Assembly (NCBI GenBank): GCA_016290875.1
Contig: JAEEVL010000030.1
Span: 1 to 32,502, forward strand
Source of the DNA: Ruminococcus sp.
Lineage (GTDB): Bacteria > Bacillota > Clostridia > Oscillospirales > Ruminococcaceae
DNA: 32,502 bases
Reading direction: 5' to 3'
Shown: in pieces, positions 1-7,003 of the stretch
Position numbering within the stretch: position 1 is the first letter of the stretch
Layout of the letters: every line of letters starts with the position of its first letter
Program-made: the position numbers and the translations under genes
Notes under the pieces: generated by a model
Database searches by the model: none
Seen by the model: the letters and a program-made list of their open reading frames with translations, nothing else
What the model was told of the DNA's origin: nothing

Positions 1-51
1 CTCTCTTCTTGCACGCTGCTCTTCTGTTTCATTTCTTCGTCTTCTGCTCAT
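1..51 (-). CDS. Transposase N-terminus (partial, runs off the left edge)
   Basis: An ATG at 49-51 on the minus strand opens a reading frame beginning MSRRRRNETEEQRARRE, which is basic and hydrophilic and is cut by the window edge after 17 residues. It is preceded by a GGAGG ribosome site. The same 17 codons occur at the right edge. This start is compatible with IS256/mutator-type transposases of clostridial genomes, but the catalytic DDE region is outside the window. Confidence 0.65.
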   Translation of the reverse strand, partial: MSRRRRNETEEQRARRE

Positions 52-59
52 AATTAAAA

Positions 60-101
60 CCTCCGAAGTAGTGTCTCTTCTATTATACACTACTTCAGAG
101 G
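60..101 (-). promoter_or_regulatory. IS leader hairpin sequestering the transposase ribosome site (left copy)
   Basis: Mirror copy of the hairpin described at 32402-32443. Two 15-nt arms pair across a 12-nt loop with one G-U wobble. The outer part of the 3' arm contains the GGAGG ribosome site. The -10 box (82-87) overlaps the end of the first arm and the loop, so a transcript from the IS promoter would lack the first arm. Confidence 0.6.
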
Positions 102-113
102 TTTACACAAATT

Positions 114-581
114 TTAGGATAGACTCTCTAGAGTAGTAGCGAACGGTTCTCCGTCCATTTCACATAAATATTTGAAAACATCGCCTTTTTTATTAGCATA
201 ACGGAATGCTTCAACATAGCTTTCCATAACCTCTTTAGCCATTAAATCGTAGTTGTCTATTTTATTGAAGTAATCAGAATCATAATCGGCAAAAGAATCC
301 TCATAAAGTTTGACTGCCGTAAAGTATTCATATACTGTCTTATGCACGAATGATACTCCTTCATGATCATTGTCATTTGCAAAAGGGCAAACCGCAAGTT
401 CTTTCTTTAAATCAAAATTAATGGTTTTGATACTAAACTTTTCTCGTAGAATATCTGCTGTTCGTTTCTTGGCATTACGAAGGGTAATAGCTCGTCTCTC
501 TTTTGAGTCATCGTCATCAGTATCATAATTAACATAGGTAGACAGGCGGACTTCGTTCTTAGCAGTTAATTGACTGCTACG
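114..581 (-). pseudogene. NACHT/STAND-type NTPase remnant, truncated at both ends
   Basis: A minus-strand frame is open from just after a TAG at 582-584 down to a TAA at 114-116 inside the IS end. It encodes about 155 residues with no convincing start codon. The centre contains EGVSFVHKTVYEYFTAVKL, resembling the (F/V)HR/K-S/T-(I/V)-x-EYF-A motif that follows the nucleotide-binding domain in many bacterial NACHT-type or pentapeptide-repeat ATPases. An acidic run (YDTDDDD) and a Lys/Arg-rich helix precede it. The last four residues (ESLS) come from the IS terminus, so the IS cut the gene. The 5' part, including any Walker motifs, is missing. Such proteins are often defence or signalling ATPases, but that role is inference from one motif. 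Confidence 0.5.
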
Positions 582-669
582 CTATTTTTTTGCAGGCAAG
601 AGGCTGAACCTATATTGAACAGGGCTATTTTCATTACCTTACTAAAAATTACCCCCAAACCACAACAAA

Positions 670-703
670 TAAAAACCAGTCAAGTAATCATGACCGACCG
701 GGT
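670..703 (-). terminator. Possible intrinsic terminator of the galactokinase-like gene
   Basis: On the minus strand, just after the stop at 713, AACC-CG-GTC pairs imperfectly with GAC-T-GGTT across a long loop and is followed by a T-rich run (TTTTTATTT). The stem is short and interrupted. The rest of 582-712 shows no gene on either strand. Confidence 0.35.
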
Positions 704-712
704 TTATTATTC

Positions 713-1915
713 TCAAACTATTATTTCACAAGCTCCGAGCATTCTTATATTCACTGGCTGACAACTGCCAATTCCAAAAACACGCTCCATTTCCGAAATA
801 TAATCGTCGGTAAGGTATCCCGGAACAAAAAACTTAAGCTTTCCATCACGGCTACCACTGTCTATAACAGCCCCATTCTCTCCAAGAAGTCTGTGACTAA
901 GATCTGAACCAAGTGACTCGCTACATATTCCTCCAAGTGTATCCACCGCTTTAAAGAACCCATCAGTATCCCCTATTTCGAGCAATTCTGCTGCTTGTCT
1001 CACTCGTTCAGTCTCAATATAGAATCCGGTAGCTTTTGCGAGAAGAATGTCACTGAATTTTGTTCTCAATACCGGCAGACTGGCGAAAAAACCTTCCTCA
1101 TTGACAGAGTTAAGAGTGTCCGCTCCGAGTTCAGCAGCAATCTTGTTAATATCCGAAGCTGCTGATTCTTCTTCACTCTTCCCAGTAGAAGTCACACAAA
1201 GGCAATATCCGTCTGCAGAAATATCAGCGTTTAAACGTCTTATATCCGGTTCGTCTGAAAATGCAGAATCAACAAAAATCACTCCACCGTCAGCACATAA
1301 AGTATAATCAGATAAACTGCACACGGCTCCCCTGCTTGAAGATTCGGCTGAACGTGCTCTTAGTGTTATTTCCTCACTACTAGCATTATCGCCGCAGAGA
1401 GCACCAATAACATATGCAAGAAGCACAGGCATAACTGGCTGTTTTTCTTGTTCTGCTGAAGAAGCAATATAAATATCCATTCCGCTAAGAGCGATTCCTG
1501 CATTTTCTGTTTTAGAAGCCACAGCACGCACAAGAGCAGCAAAATTTCCCTTTTCGTCATCCAAAGGTTTAAGCTGACTAGTCTTAAAAGCAACCTCAGT
1601 TCCATTTTCCGTAGCGACGCGAATAACTCCTTCATCATTTAGGGAAGCAATAGCGAACACATCTCTGTCAACGGCAGCTGAAAGCTTACATCCGCCGATC
1701 TCTGCGCAAACGCCTCCTGTCAGGTCCATTACTTCCGGAACCGAGAAAACACGGATATCACCGCATACCGGGTAAAGGCGCGAGAACTTTTCAGCCGCAC
1801 TAAGATAACGTGCTTTGTTTCTCAGGAGTGCCATATCAGTATTACCGTAAAGCTGTTTAAGCTTTGCATCAAGTTTTCCATAGGACAGCGCATTGACAAA
1901 TTCGTTCAGATTCAT
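713..1915 (-). CDS. Galactokinase-like GHMP pseudoenzyme
   Basis: A 400-residue protein, the usual galactokinase length, that aligns by eye with clostridial GalK from end to end. The N-terminus has LYGNTD and a helix, the core has the GGCKLSAAVDRDVFAI strand, and the C-terminus has FVPGYLTDDY...VFGIGSC...G. The hallmark motifs are gone. The PGRTE..GNHTDH sugar signature is replaced at about 60-75 (PEVMDLTGGVCAEIGG). The GSGLSSSA phosphate loop is replaced at about 151-160 (ASSAEQEKQP). The HGGGFAG loop is replaced by DSGSRDGK at 352-359. An Asp at about 203 (CSLSD) sits where the catalytic Asp of CGLMDQ would be. The frame is intact with a good promoter and ribosome site (CGGAG), so it is not an obvious pseudogene. 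Galactose kinase activity looks unlikely; a sensory or structural role, or a new substrate, is possible. It is divergent from the GH130 gene. Confidence 0.7.
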   Translation of the reverse strand: MNLNEFVNALSYGKLDAKLKQLYGNTDMALLRNKARYLSAAEKFSRLYPVCGDIRVFSVPEVMDLTGGVCAEIGGCKLSAAVDRDVFAIASLNDEGVIRVATENGTEVAFKTSQLKPLDDEKGNFAALVRAVASKTENAGIALSGMDIYIASSAEQEKQPVMPVLLAYVIGALCGDNASSEEITLRARSAESSSRGAVCSLSDYTLCADGGVIFVDSAFSDEPDIRRLNADISADGYCLCVTSTGKSEEESAASDINKIAAELGADTLNSVNEEGFFASLPVLRTKFSDILLAKATGFYIETERVRQAAELLEIGDTDGFFKAVDTLGGICSESLGSDLSHRLLGENGAVIDSGSRDGKLKFFVPGYLTDDYISEMERVFGIGSCQPVNIRMLGACEIIV

Positions 1916-1950
1916 AAGCGGACTCCGTTTCTATGTTTCAATAATATACT

Positions 1951-1979
1951 ATTATATACTATAACGTAAAAAAAATCAA
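1951..1979 (-). promoter_or_regulatory. Promoter for the galactokinase-like gene
   Basis: On the minus strand, TTGATT (1974-1979) and a perfect TATAAT (1951-1956) are separated by 17 nt, about 35 nt upstream of the start codon. Confidence 0.6.
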
Positions 1980-2058
1980 CATTTTTATGCAGTTCAGCAG
2001 AAATACGTCTCTCACTTTAGTACACTTTTCTGAATTTAAAGCTATTCGGCTTTACTTA

Positions 2059-2087
2059 TTGACAATTAAACGAATATGCGCTATACT
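2059..2087 (+). promoter_or_regulatory. Promoter for the GH130 phosphorylase gene
   Basis: TTGACA at 2059-2064 and TATACT at 2082-2087 with a 17-nt spacer, about 55 nt upstream of the start. It is divergent from the promoter at 1951-1979, so the 227-nt gap between the two genes holds both promoters. Confidence 0.7.
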
Positions 2088-2142
2088 TTAATTAATATCA
2101 ATGCTACTTAATTTTTAGGCAATTAAGCAGAAGGAGTAAATT

Positions 2143-3162
2143 ATGTCAGATATTAATTTAATAGGCAAACCTCTCAGCAATATTCCCTGGCAGGATAAAC
2201 CTGCAGACTGCACTGCTCCGGTCTGGAGATACTCCGAAAACCCAATAACAGGCAGAAATCCCCTTCCCGATGTTGCTCGCATATTCAATAGTGCTGTAAT
2301 GCCGTACAATGGCGGTTTTATCGGTGTTTTCCGCGGTGAACAGCGCAACGGTATCCCTAATATTTATCTCGGAAGAAGCAAGGATGCTATACACTGGGAT
2401 TTTGAACCGGAAAAGATACCGTTCACAGATGATAACGGCGACTCTTTTATGCCGATCTACGCCTATGATCCGCGACTCGTAAAAATAGAAGACACATACT
2501 ATATTATGTGGTGTCAGGACGCTTACGGTCCGACTATCGGTGTCGCCGTGACCAAGGATTTCAAAACTTTCAGAAGAATAGAGAATCCTTTCCTGCCGTA
2601 CAACAGAAACGCTGTCCTTTTCCCAAGAAAAATCAATGGCAGATATGTCATGCTCTCTCGTCCGTGTGATAACGGTCATACGGCTTTCGGCGATATATTT
2701 CTATCCGAAAGCAATGATATGGAATTCTGGGGCAGACACCGCCACGTTATGGGAAAGAGCGACAACTGGTGGGAGAACCTCAAGATAGGCGCTGGTCCTG
2801 CACCTATCGAAACAGATCATGGCTGGCTCCTATTCTATCACGGTGTTGTAAACACCTGCAACGGATATGTTTACAGTATCGGCGCGGCTATACTTGATTT
2901 AGATGAGCCTTCAAAAGTTCTGCATCGCTGTGAGAACTATCTCCTCGCTCCCGAGGAATGGTATGAGGAACGCGGATTTGTACCAAATGTATGCTTTCCG
3001 TGTGCCGCGCTTACCGATCCGGCTACAGGCAGGATCGCCATATACTACGGCTGTGCTGACAGCTACATCGGAATTGCTTTCACTACGATAAATGAGGTAT
3101 GGGATTACATTCTCGCACATGATTCTAAAACTATTTCAGACACAGAAGCTGGAAGAAGATAA
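2143..3162 (+). CDS. GH130 beta-1,4-mannooligosaccharide phosphorylase
   Basis: A 339-residue cytoplasmic protein without signal peptide, of typical GH130 five-bladed propeller length. Family marks include the GRNPLPD start of the fold, FRGE, YDPR at 108-111 (Asp109 is the likely general acid) and the substrate-cleft strands SRPCDNGHTAFGD and LLFYHGV. GH130 enzymes phosphorolyse beta-mannosides to mannose 1-phosphate. Short members like this one resemble R. albus RaMP2 (mannooligosaccharide phosphorylase) more than the longer mannosylglucose phosphorylases; subfamily assignment is by memory. The ribosome site AAGGAG (2131-2136) is well spaced. The likely job is intracellular use of mannan fragments, which fits a plant-fibre degrader. 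Mannosylglucose phosphorylase remains an alternative. Confidence 0.85.
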   Translation: MSDINLIGKPLSNIPWQDKPADCTAPVWRYSENPITGRNPLPDVARIFNSAVMPYNGGFIGVFRGEQRNGIPNIYLGRSKDAIHWDFEPEKIPFTDDNGDSFMPIYAYDPRLVKIEDTYYIMWCQDAYGPTIGVAVTKDFKTFRRIENPFLPYNRNAVLFPRKINGRYVMLSRPCDNGHTAFGDIFLSESNDMEFWGRHRHVMGKSDNWWENLKIGAGPAPIETDHGWLLFYHGVVNTCNGYVYSIGAAILDLDEPSKVLHRCENYLLAPEEWYEERGFVPNVCFPCAALTDPATGRIAIYYGCADSYIGIAFTTINEVWDYILAHDSKTISDTEAGRR

Positions 3163-3188
3163 CACAGATACACATTAATAATCGCGTA

Positions 3189-3226
3189 TGCCGCCGAGCT
3201 TTTTCGCATTTAAGCTCCGGCGGCTT
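3189..3226 (+). terminator. Strong hairpin downstream of the GH130 gene
   Basis: GCCGCCGAGCTT pairs with AAGCTCCGGCGGC with one bulged G, giving a 12-bp GC-rich stem. It is not followed by a clear T-tract, so it may be a terminator or a 3'-end stabiliser. The rest of the 304-nt gap 3163-3466 contains only the promoter at 3376-3404. Confidence 0.45.
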
Positions 3227-3375
3227 CGTCATTATAAACAAAGGTACTTTCATCAAAATCACGAATCGCGAAAAAATCCGTTGTAATTATGCACAAATAA
3301 TATTGTTGAAAATTGTCCGCTATGCGCTATCCTTGCGAATTTTACTGCGGATTTCTTCATTTTAGCAAAAATTAC

Positions 3376-3404
3376 TTGCAGTTTTTTGTGAAATGTGATA
3401 AAAT
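3376..3404 (+). promoter_or_regulatory. Promoter for the ddl-like/DUF1934/argS operon
   Basis: TTGCAG (3376-3381), 17-nt spacer, TAAAAT (3399-3404), about 62 nt upstream of the start codon. No other good -10 element is seen in this gap. Confidence 0.45.
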
Positions 3405-3466
3405 ATAGTGATACTTGAAATTCACTATGCTCAATTACTCGCTACAACTTAAAGAAGGAGACTGCT

Positions 3467-4540
3467 ATGGCAAAGATAAAGGCTGCTGTTATCTTCGGCG
3501 GTACGTCGCGTGAATACAAGCTTTCGCTCGCTTCGGCTGCTGCAGTTATCAGGAACATTCCGACAGAAAAATATGAAGTAATCTGCATCGGTATCACTAA
3601 GAAAGGACGCTGGCTCTACTTCCCGGGAGACGTAGATGAGATAGAGAACGGCATATGGGACATCAACCCTGACTGTACTTCCGCTATCATTTCCCCCGAT
3701 CCGCTTCACAGAGGTATAATAACTATCGAAAACGGTGAAACCTCCATAAAGCGAATCGACGTCGTATTCCCCGTAATTCAGGGACGCAAGGGCGCTGACG
3801 GAGCTATCCAGGGCCTTCTTGAGCTCTCCGGCATACCATACGTTGGCTGTGGAGTCCTCTCTGCTGCGGCTTGTATAGATAAGTCGCACATTCATATGAT
3901 ACTTGATGACTACGGTATAAAAACAGCCGACTGGCAGCTCATACCTCCGCGAGAACTCAGCAACATCGATGAACGCTGCGCACAGATCGCTGACAAGCTC
4001 GGCTATCCGCTCGTTGTTAAGCCAGCCTGCAGCGGAAGCAGTGCCGGCACTACTATTGCCCACGACTACGAACAGCTTGTTGCATCAGTCAAGATAGCTT
4101 TCTCAAACGACAAAAAAGTAGTCGTTGAAAAATATCTCAAGGGCAGGAAGCTTGAAGCTGCAGTTTTCGGTTATGATAATCCTTTTTCTTCGTTCATCGG
4201 CGAGATACTCTCTGTTGGAAAGAAATACGATCCGACAGAAGTCAACCGCAGTACGGGTGATGACCTTGCCATCCCCGCTGACATTTCAAATGAGCTCCAG
4301 CAGAAGATCAGAGACACAGCGGTCCGTGCCTTCAAGGCTCTCGGCTGCAAAGGACTTGCCCGCATCGACTTCATCCTCACAGAGGACAACGAGCTTTACC
4401 TCAATAAAATAGGTACTTCTCCAGGACTCAGGAGCAACAGCGTTTACCCGAAGCTCATGGAGCATCTCGGAATGACACAGAGCTACCTCGTTGACAAGCT
4501 CCTCGAACAGGCAATCGAGAACGCTGAGAGAAATTACTGA
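3467..4540 (+). CDS. D-alanine--D-alanine ligase-like ATP-grasp protein with altered metal site
   Basis: 357 residues, the usual Ddl length and fold order. The N-terminal domain has VIFGGTSREYKLSLASA (Glu16 where Ddl has its SxE motif), then DGAIQGLLELSGIPYVGCGV. The ATP-grasp part has LGYPLVVKPACSGSSAG and GLARIDF (Asp301). Ddl enzymes join two D-Ala for peptidoglycan using two Mg ions. Here the segment that is normally NEINTMPG reads NKIGTSPG (313-320), so the metal-binding Glu and Asn are Lys314 and Gly316. The usual LHGPFGEDG loop reads IQGRKGADG (104-112), and the omega-loop signature (YDYEAKY) is not recognisable. The protein may be inactive or use another substrate; a canonical Ddl presumably exists elsewhere. 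First gene of an operon with DUF1934 and argS; ribosome site AAGGAG. Confidence 0.8.
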   Translation: MAKIKAAVIFGGTSREYKLSLASAAAVIRNIPTEKYEVICIGITKKGRWLYFPGDVDEIENGIWDINPDCTSAIISPDPLHRGIITIENGETSIKRIDVVFPVIQGRKGADGAIQGLLELSGIPYVGCGVLSAAACIDKSHIHMILDDYGIKTADWQLIPPRELSNIDERCAQIADKLGYPLVVKPACSGSSAGTTIAHDYEQLVASVKIAFSNDKKVVVEKYLKGRKLEAAVFGYDNPFSSFIGEILSVGKKYDPTEVNRSTGDDLAIPADISNELQQKIRDTAVRAFKALGCKGLARIDFILTEDNELYLNKIGTSPGLRSNSVYPKLMEHLGMTQSYLVDKLLEQAIENAERNY

Positions 4541-4553
4541 TAAGGAGCACATT

Positions 4554-4976
4554 TTGAAAACCAACGTTTTGATTTCGCTTACAAGCATCCAATGGCAGGA
4601 CGGCGAAAAAAGTGAGACGGAACTTCTCACAAAGGCTGCCCTCAGCCACGAGAACGGCTTGGATATAATTTCATACGAGGATACTTCCGCAACCGGCTTT
4701 GAGGGCTCGGTCACCACTATTAAAATAGACGGTTCGAGCAGCGCTTCGATAGTGCGTGCCGGAACTACCAATTCCGTACTATCTCTTGAAATTGGCAGAA
4801 AACACTTCTGCCAATATGGAACGCCCTACGGCAATCTCCAGATAGGCGTTTACACTCACGCCATCAGGAACACTCTCGACCGCGACGGCAAGGTTTATAT
4901 GAAGTATACGCTCGATCTTAATTCTTCGTATCTTTCAGATAATGAAATAATTATGACAGTTCAGTCACAGAACTGA
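4554..4976 (+). CDS. DUF1934 (YwiB-like) beta-barrel protein, TTG start
   Basis: 140 residues starting at TTG 4554, chosen because AAGGAG lies at 4542-4547; the upstream in-frame ATG at 4491 is inside the preceding gene. The sequence is rich in short beta strands (VLISLTSIQWQ, VLSLEIGRKHFCQYGTPYGNLQIGVYTHAI, YTLDLNS), typical of DUF1934 lipocalin-like proteins. In Bacillus subtilis the homologue ywiB sits beside argS, and the same neighbourhood is seen here with argS 19 nt downstream. The molecular function of the family is unknown to me. Confidence 0.75.
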   Translation: MKTNVLISLTSIQWQDGEKSETELLTKAALSHENGLDIISYEDTSATGFEGSVTTIKIDGSSSASIVRAGTTNSVLSLEIGRKHFCQYGTPYGNLQIGVYTHAIRNTLDRDGKVYMKYTLDLNSSYLSDNEIIMTVQSQN

Positions 4977-4995
4977 CAGAAAGGATAAATGCAAA

Positions 4996-6765
4996 ATGTC
5001 AGACCTCATCAAACAGGCGTCCGCACAGCTCAATGAAATTATAATGGACGCTCTCGGAAAGCTCGTCGCAGAGGAAGCTGTTCCGGCTGTTCCGCTCCCG
5101 GCTTTCAACATCGAGATACCCGCCGACAAATCACACGGAGACTTCGCCGCAAATACCGCTATGGTATGTGCAAAGGCTTTCAGGCTCCCACCGAGAAAGA
5201 TCGCTGATCTTATCTGTGAAAAGCTCACACTTGAAGGAACTATCTTTGACCGTGCAGAAGTTGCCGGCCCCGGATTCCTTAACTTTTTCCTCGGAAGAAA
5301 ATGGTTCTCGGACGTAGTAAGAAACGTCCTTGAAGAAAAGGATAACTACGGAAGAACTGAACTCGGAAAGGGGAAAAAAGTCCTCGTTGAATTCGTTTCA
5401 GCCAACCCGACTGGTCCTATGCACATAGGAAATGCAAGAGGCGGTGCTATCGGTGACTGTCTCGCAAGCGTGCTCCAATGGGCAGGCTATCATGCAGAAC
5501 GCGAGTTCTACGTAAATGATGCCGGCAATCAGATTGAAAAATTTGGAAAGTCGCTCTCCCTCAGATATATGCAGCTCTGCTCCGAAAAAGGACAGCAGCT
5601 CATCTATGAGAACCGCGAGGACACAGAAAAGCTCTGTGCCGAAATTTACGCGCTCAGCGGCGAAGGACAGGATTTTGAAATGCCCGAAGATGTTTATCTC
5701 GGCACAGACATCATCGAACACGCTGCAAACTACTATCACAAGCACATCTTCGAGCTTCAGGATGTTTCCGAAGAGGAACGCCGCAAGGCTCTCGTTGATT
5801 ACGCTCTCCCCCTCAATATAGAGGGACTCGAGAGAGATCTCAAAAAGTACCGCATCGTTTACGATAACTGGTTCCGCGAAAGCACAATACACGCTAAAAA
5901 CGAAACAGCTAAAGTCGTAGACAAGCTCCTCGAAACAGGTCACGCCTACGAACAGGACGGCGCTATTTGGTTCAAGGCTACCGAATACGGTCTCGACAAG
6001 GATTTTGTACTCAAGAGAAGCAACGGTCTCTATACTTATATAGTACCCGATATCGCTTACCACTACGACAAGCTCGTAACACGTAACTTTGACAAGGCTA
6101 TAAACGTTCTCGGCGCTGACCATCACGGATATGTTCCGAGACTCAAAGCCGCTCTAACTGCGCTCGGCGTTGACGCGAACAAGCTTGACGTCGTTCTCAT
6201 GCAGATGGTGCGTCTTGTACGCGGCGGCGAAGTTGTAAAACTCTCAAAGAGAAGCGGTAAGGCAATTACACTAGTAACACTCCTCGATGAGATACCGATC
6301 GACGCAGCAAGATTCTACTTCAATCTCCGTGAAGCTAATTCACAGTTTGAGTTCGACCTCGACCTTGCAGTTGAGAAGTCCTCTCAGAACCCCGTTTACT
6401 ATGTTCAGTACGCCCACGCAAGAATTTGCAGTCTCCTGAGAAATCTCAGCGAAGAGGGCGTTAAGATACCCGAAACAGCCGATTATGATCTCCTCAGCGA
6501 CCCACGCGAGATCGAGCTTATCCGCCATCTCGCTTCACTCCCGAAGGAGATCGACCTCGCAGCCAAGAGCTACGATCCGGCTAAGATCACAAAATACGCT
6601 ATCGACCTTGCTACTCTCTTCCACCGCTTCTATGACGCCTGCAGCGTAAAGAATGCCGAGTCAGAAGAGCTGAGAAACGCAAGACTGCTCCTCTGTACAG
6701 CAGTTAAACAGACTCTCAGAAATGTTCTCACTCTGCTCAACATCGAACAGCCTGAGAAGATGTAA
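4996..6765 (+). CDS. argS: Arginyl-tRNA synthetase
   Basis: 589 residues, normal ArgRS length. The N-terminal Add-1 domain is followed by the class I core with FVSANPTGPMHIGNARGGA (HIGN version of HIGH) and the KMSKS-equivalent LSKRSG. The C-terminal anticodon-binding helices include NPVYYVQYAHARI and end with a typical ArgRS tail. It attaches Arg to tRNA-Arg. The start is supported by AAAGGA about 12 nt upstream; a nearer ATG at 4989 is out of frame. Last gene of the ddl-like operon. Confidence 0.97.
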   Translation: MSDLIKQASAQLNEIIMDALGKLVAEEAVPAVPLPAFNIEIPADKSHGDFAANTAMVCAKAFRLPPRKIADLICEKLTLEGTIFDRAEVAGPGFLNFFLGRKWFSDVVRNVLEEKDNYGRTELGKGKKVLVEFVSANPTGPMHIGNARGGAIGDCLASVLQWAGYHAEREFYVNDAGNQIEKFGKSLSLRYMQLCSEKGQQLIYENREDTEKLCAEIYALSGEGQDFEMPEDVYLGTDIIEHAANYYHKHIFELQDVSEEERRKALVDYALPLNIEGLERDLKKYRIVYDNWFRESTIHAKNETAKVVDKLLETGHAYEQDGAIWFKATEYGLDKDFVLKRSNGLYTYIVPDIAYHYDKLVTRNFDKAINVLGADHHGYVPRLKAALTALGVDANKLDVVLMQMVRLVRGGEVVKLSKRSGKAITLVTLLDEIPIDAARFYFNLREANSQFEFDLDLAVEKSSQNPVYYVQYAHARICSLLRNLSEEGVKIPETADYDLLSDPREIELIRHLASLPKEIDLAAKSYDPAKITKYAIDLATLFHRFYDACSVKNAESEELRNARLLLCTAVKQTLRNVLTLLNIEQPEKM

Positions 6766-6789
6766 AAATTACATTTAGCAAACAAAAAA

Positions 6790-6933
6790 GTTACAAAAAG
6801 GTAACAAAGTCTGCTAATATTTGTCATTTTTACGTTCGTAAAAACGCCTGTATTTGGCTCAAAATAAGGGGTTTCACAGAAAATTAACAATACTTTCACA
6901 ATTTGAACACATATTTGTGTTACAATTTGTAAC
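6790..6933. promoter_or_regulatory. Intergenic region with two GTTAC-N5/6-GTAAC dyads
   Basis: The AT-rich 240-nt gap between argS and the CdaR-type regulator contains GTTAC-AAAAAG-GTAAC (6790-6805) and GTTAC-AATTT-GTAAC (6919-6933). An AT-rich 8-bp palindrome (6827-6844, TTTTTACG/CGTAAAAA) and AACACA-TATT-TGTGTT just upstream of the second dyad are also present. Two copies of the same dyad in front of a regulator gene suggest an operator; that is inference. I do not see a convincing promoter spacing. Confidence 0.35.
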
Positions 6934-7003
6934 ATATTGATTTCCTTGAAATTTCCCGTTAAGTTTACAACATATATAATTTTTCAGAGAAGGGATGTAT
7001 ATT

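Larger units (their letters stand above)
1..127 (-). mobile_element. IS256-family-like insertion sequence, left boundary copy (partial)
   Basis: These 127 bases are the exact reverse complement of the last 127 bases of the window. The IS terminus lies at about 126-127 and the element runs off the left edge. Reading outward on the minus strand it has a terminal sequence containing TTTGTGTAAA, a promoter (-35 at 105-110, -10 at 82-87), a 15-bp hairpin (60-101) and the start of a transposase gene. The terminus resembles IS256-type ends (IS256 itself has ...ATTGTGTAAA). The family call is recollection plus inference, because only 16 transposase codons are visible. Confidence 0.72.

Noticed and set aside
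4491..4553. ATG 4491 as the start of the DUF1934 gene
   Set aside because: It lies within the ddl-like gene and lacks a ribosome site; TTG 4554 has AAGGAG at proper spacing.
5398..6126. Long minus-strand ORF opposite argS
   Set aside because: It is a shadow frame of a clearly coding, conserved argS and shows no family motif.
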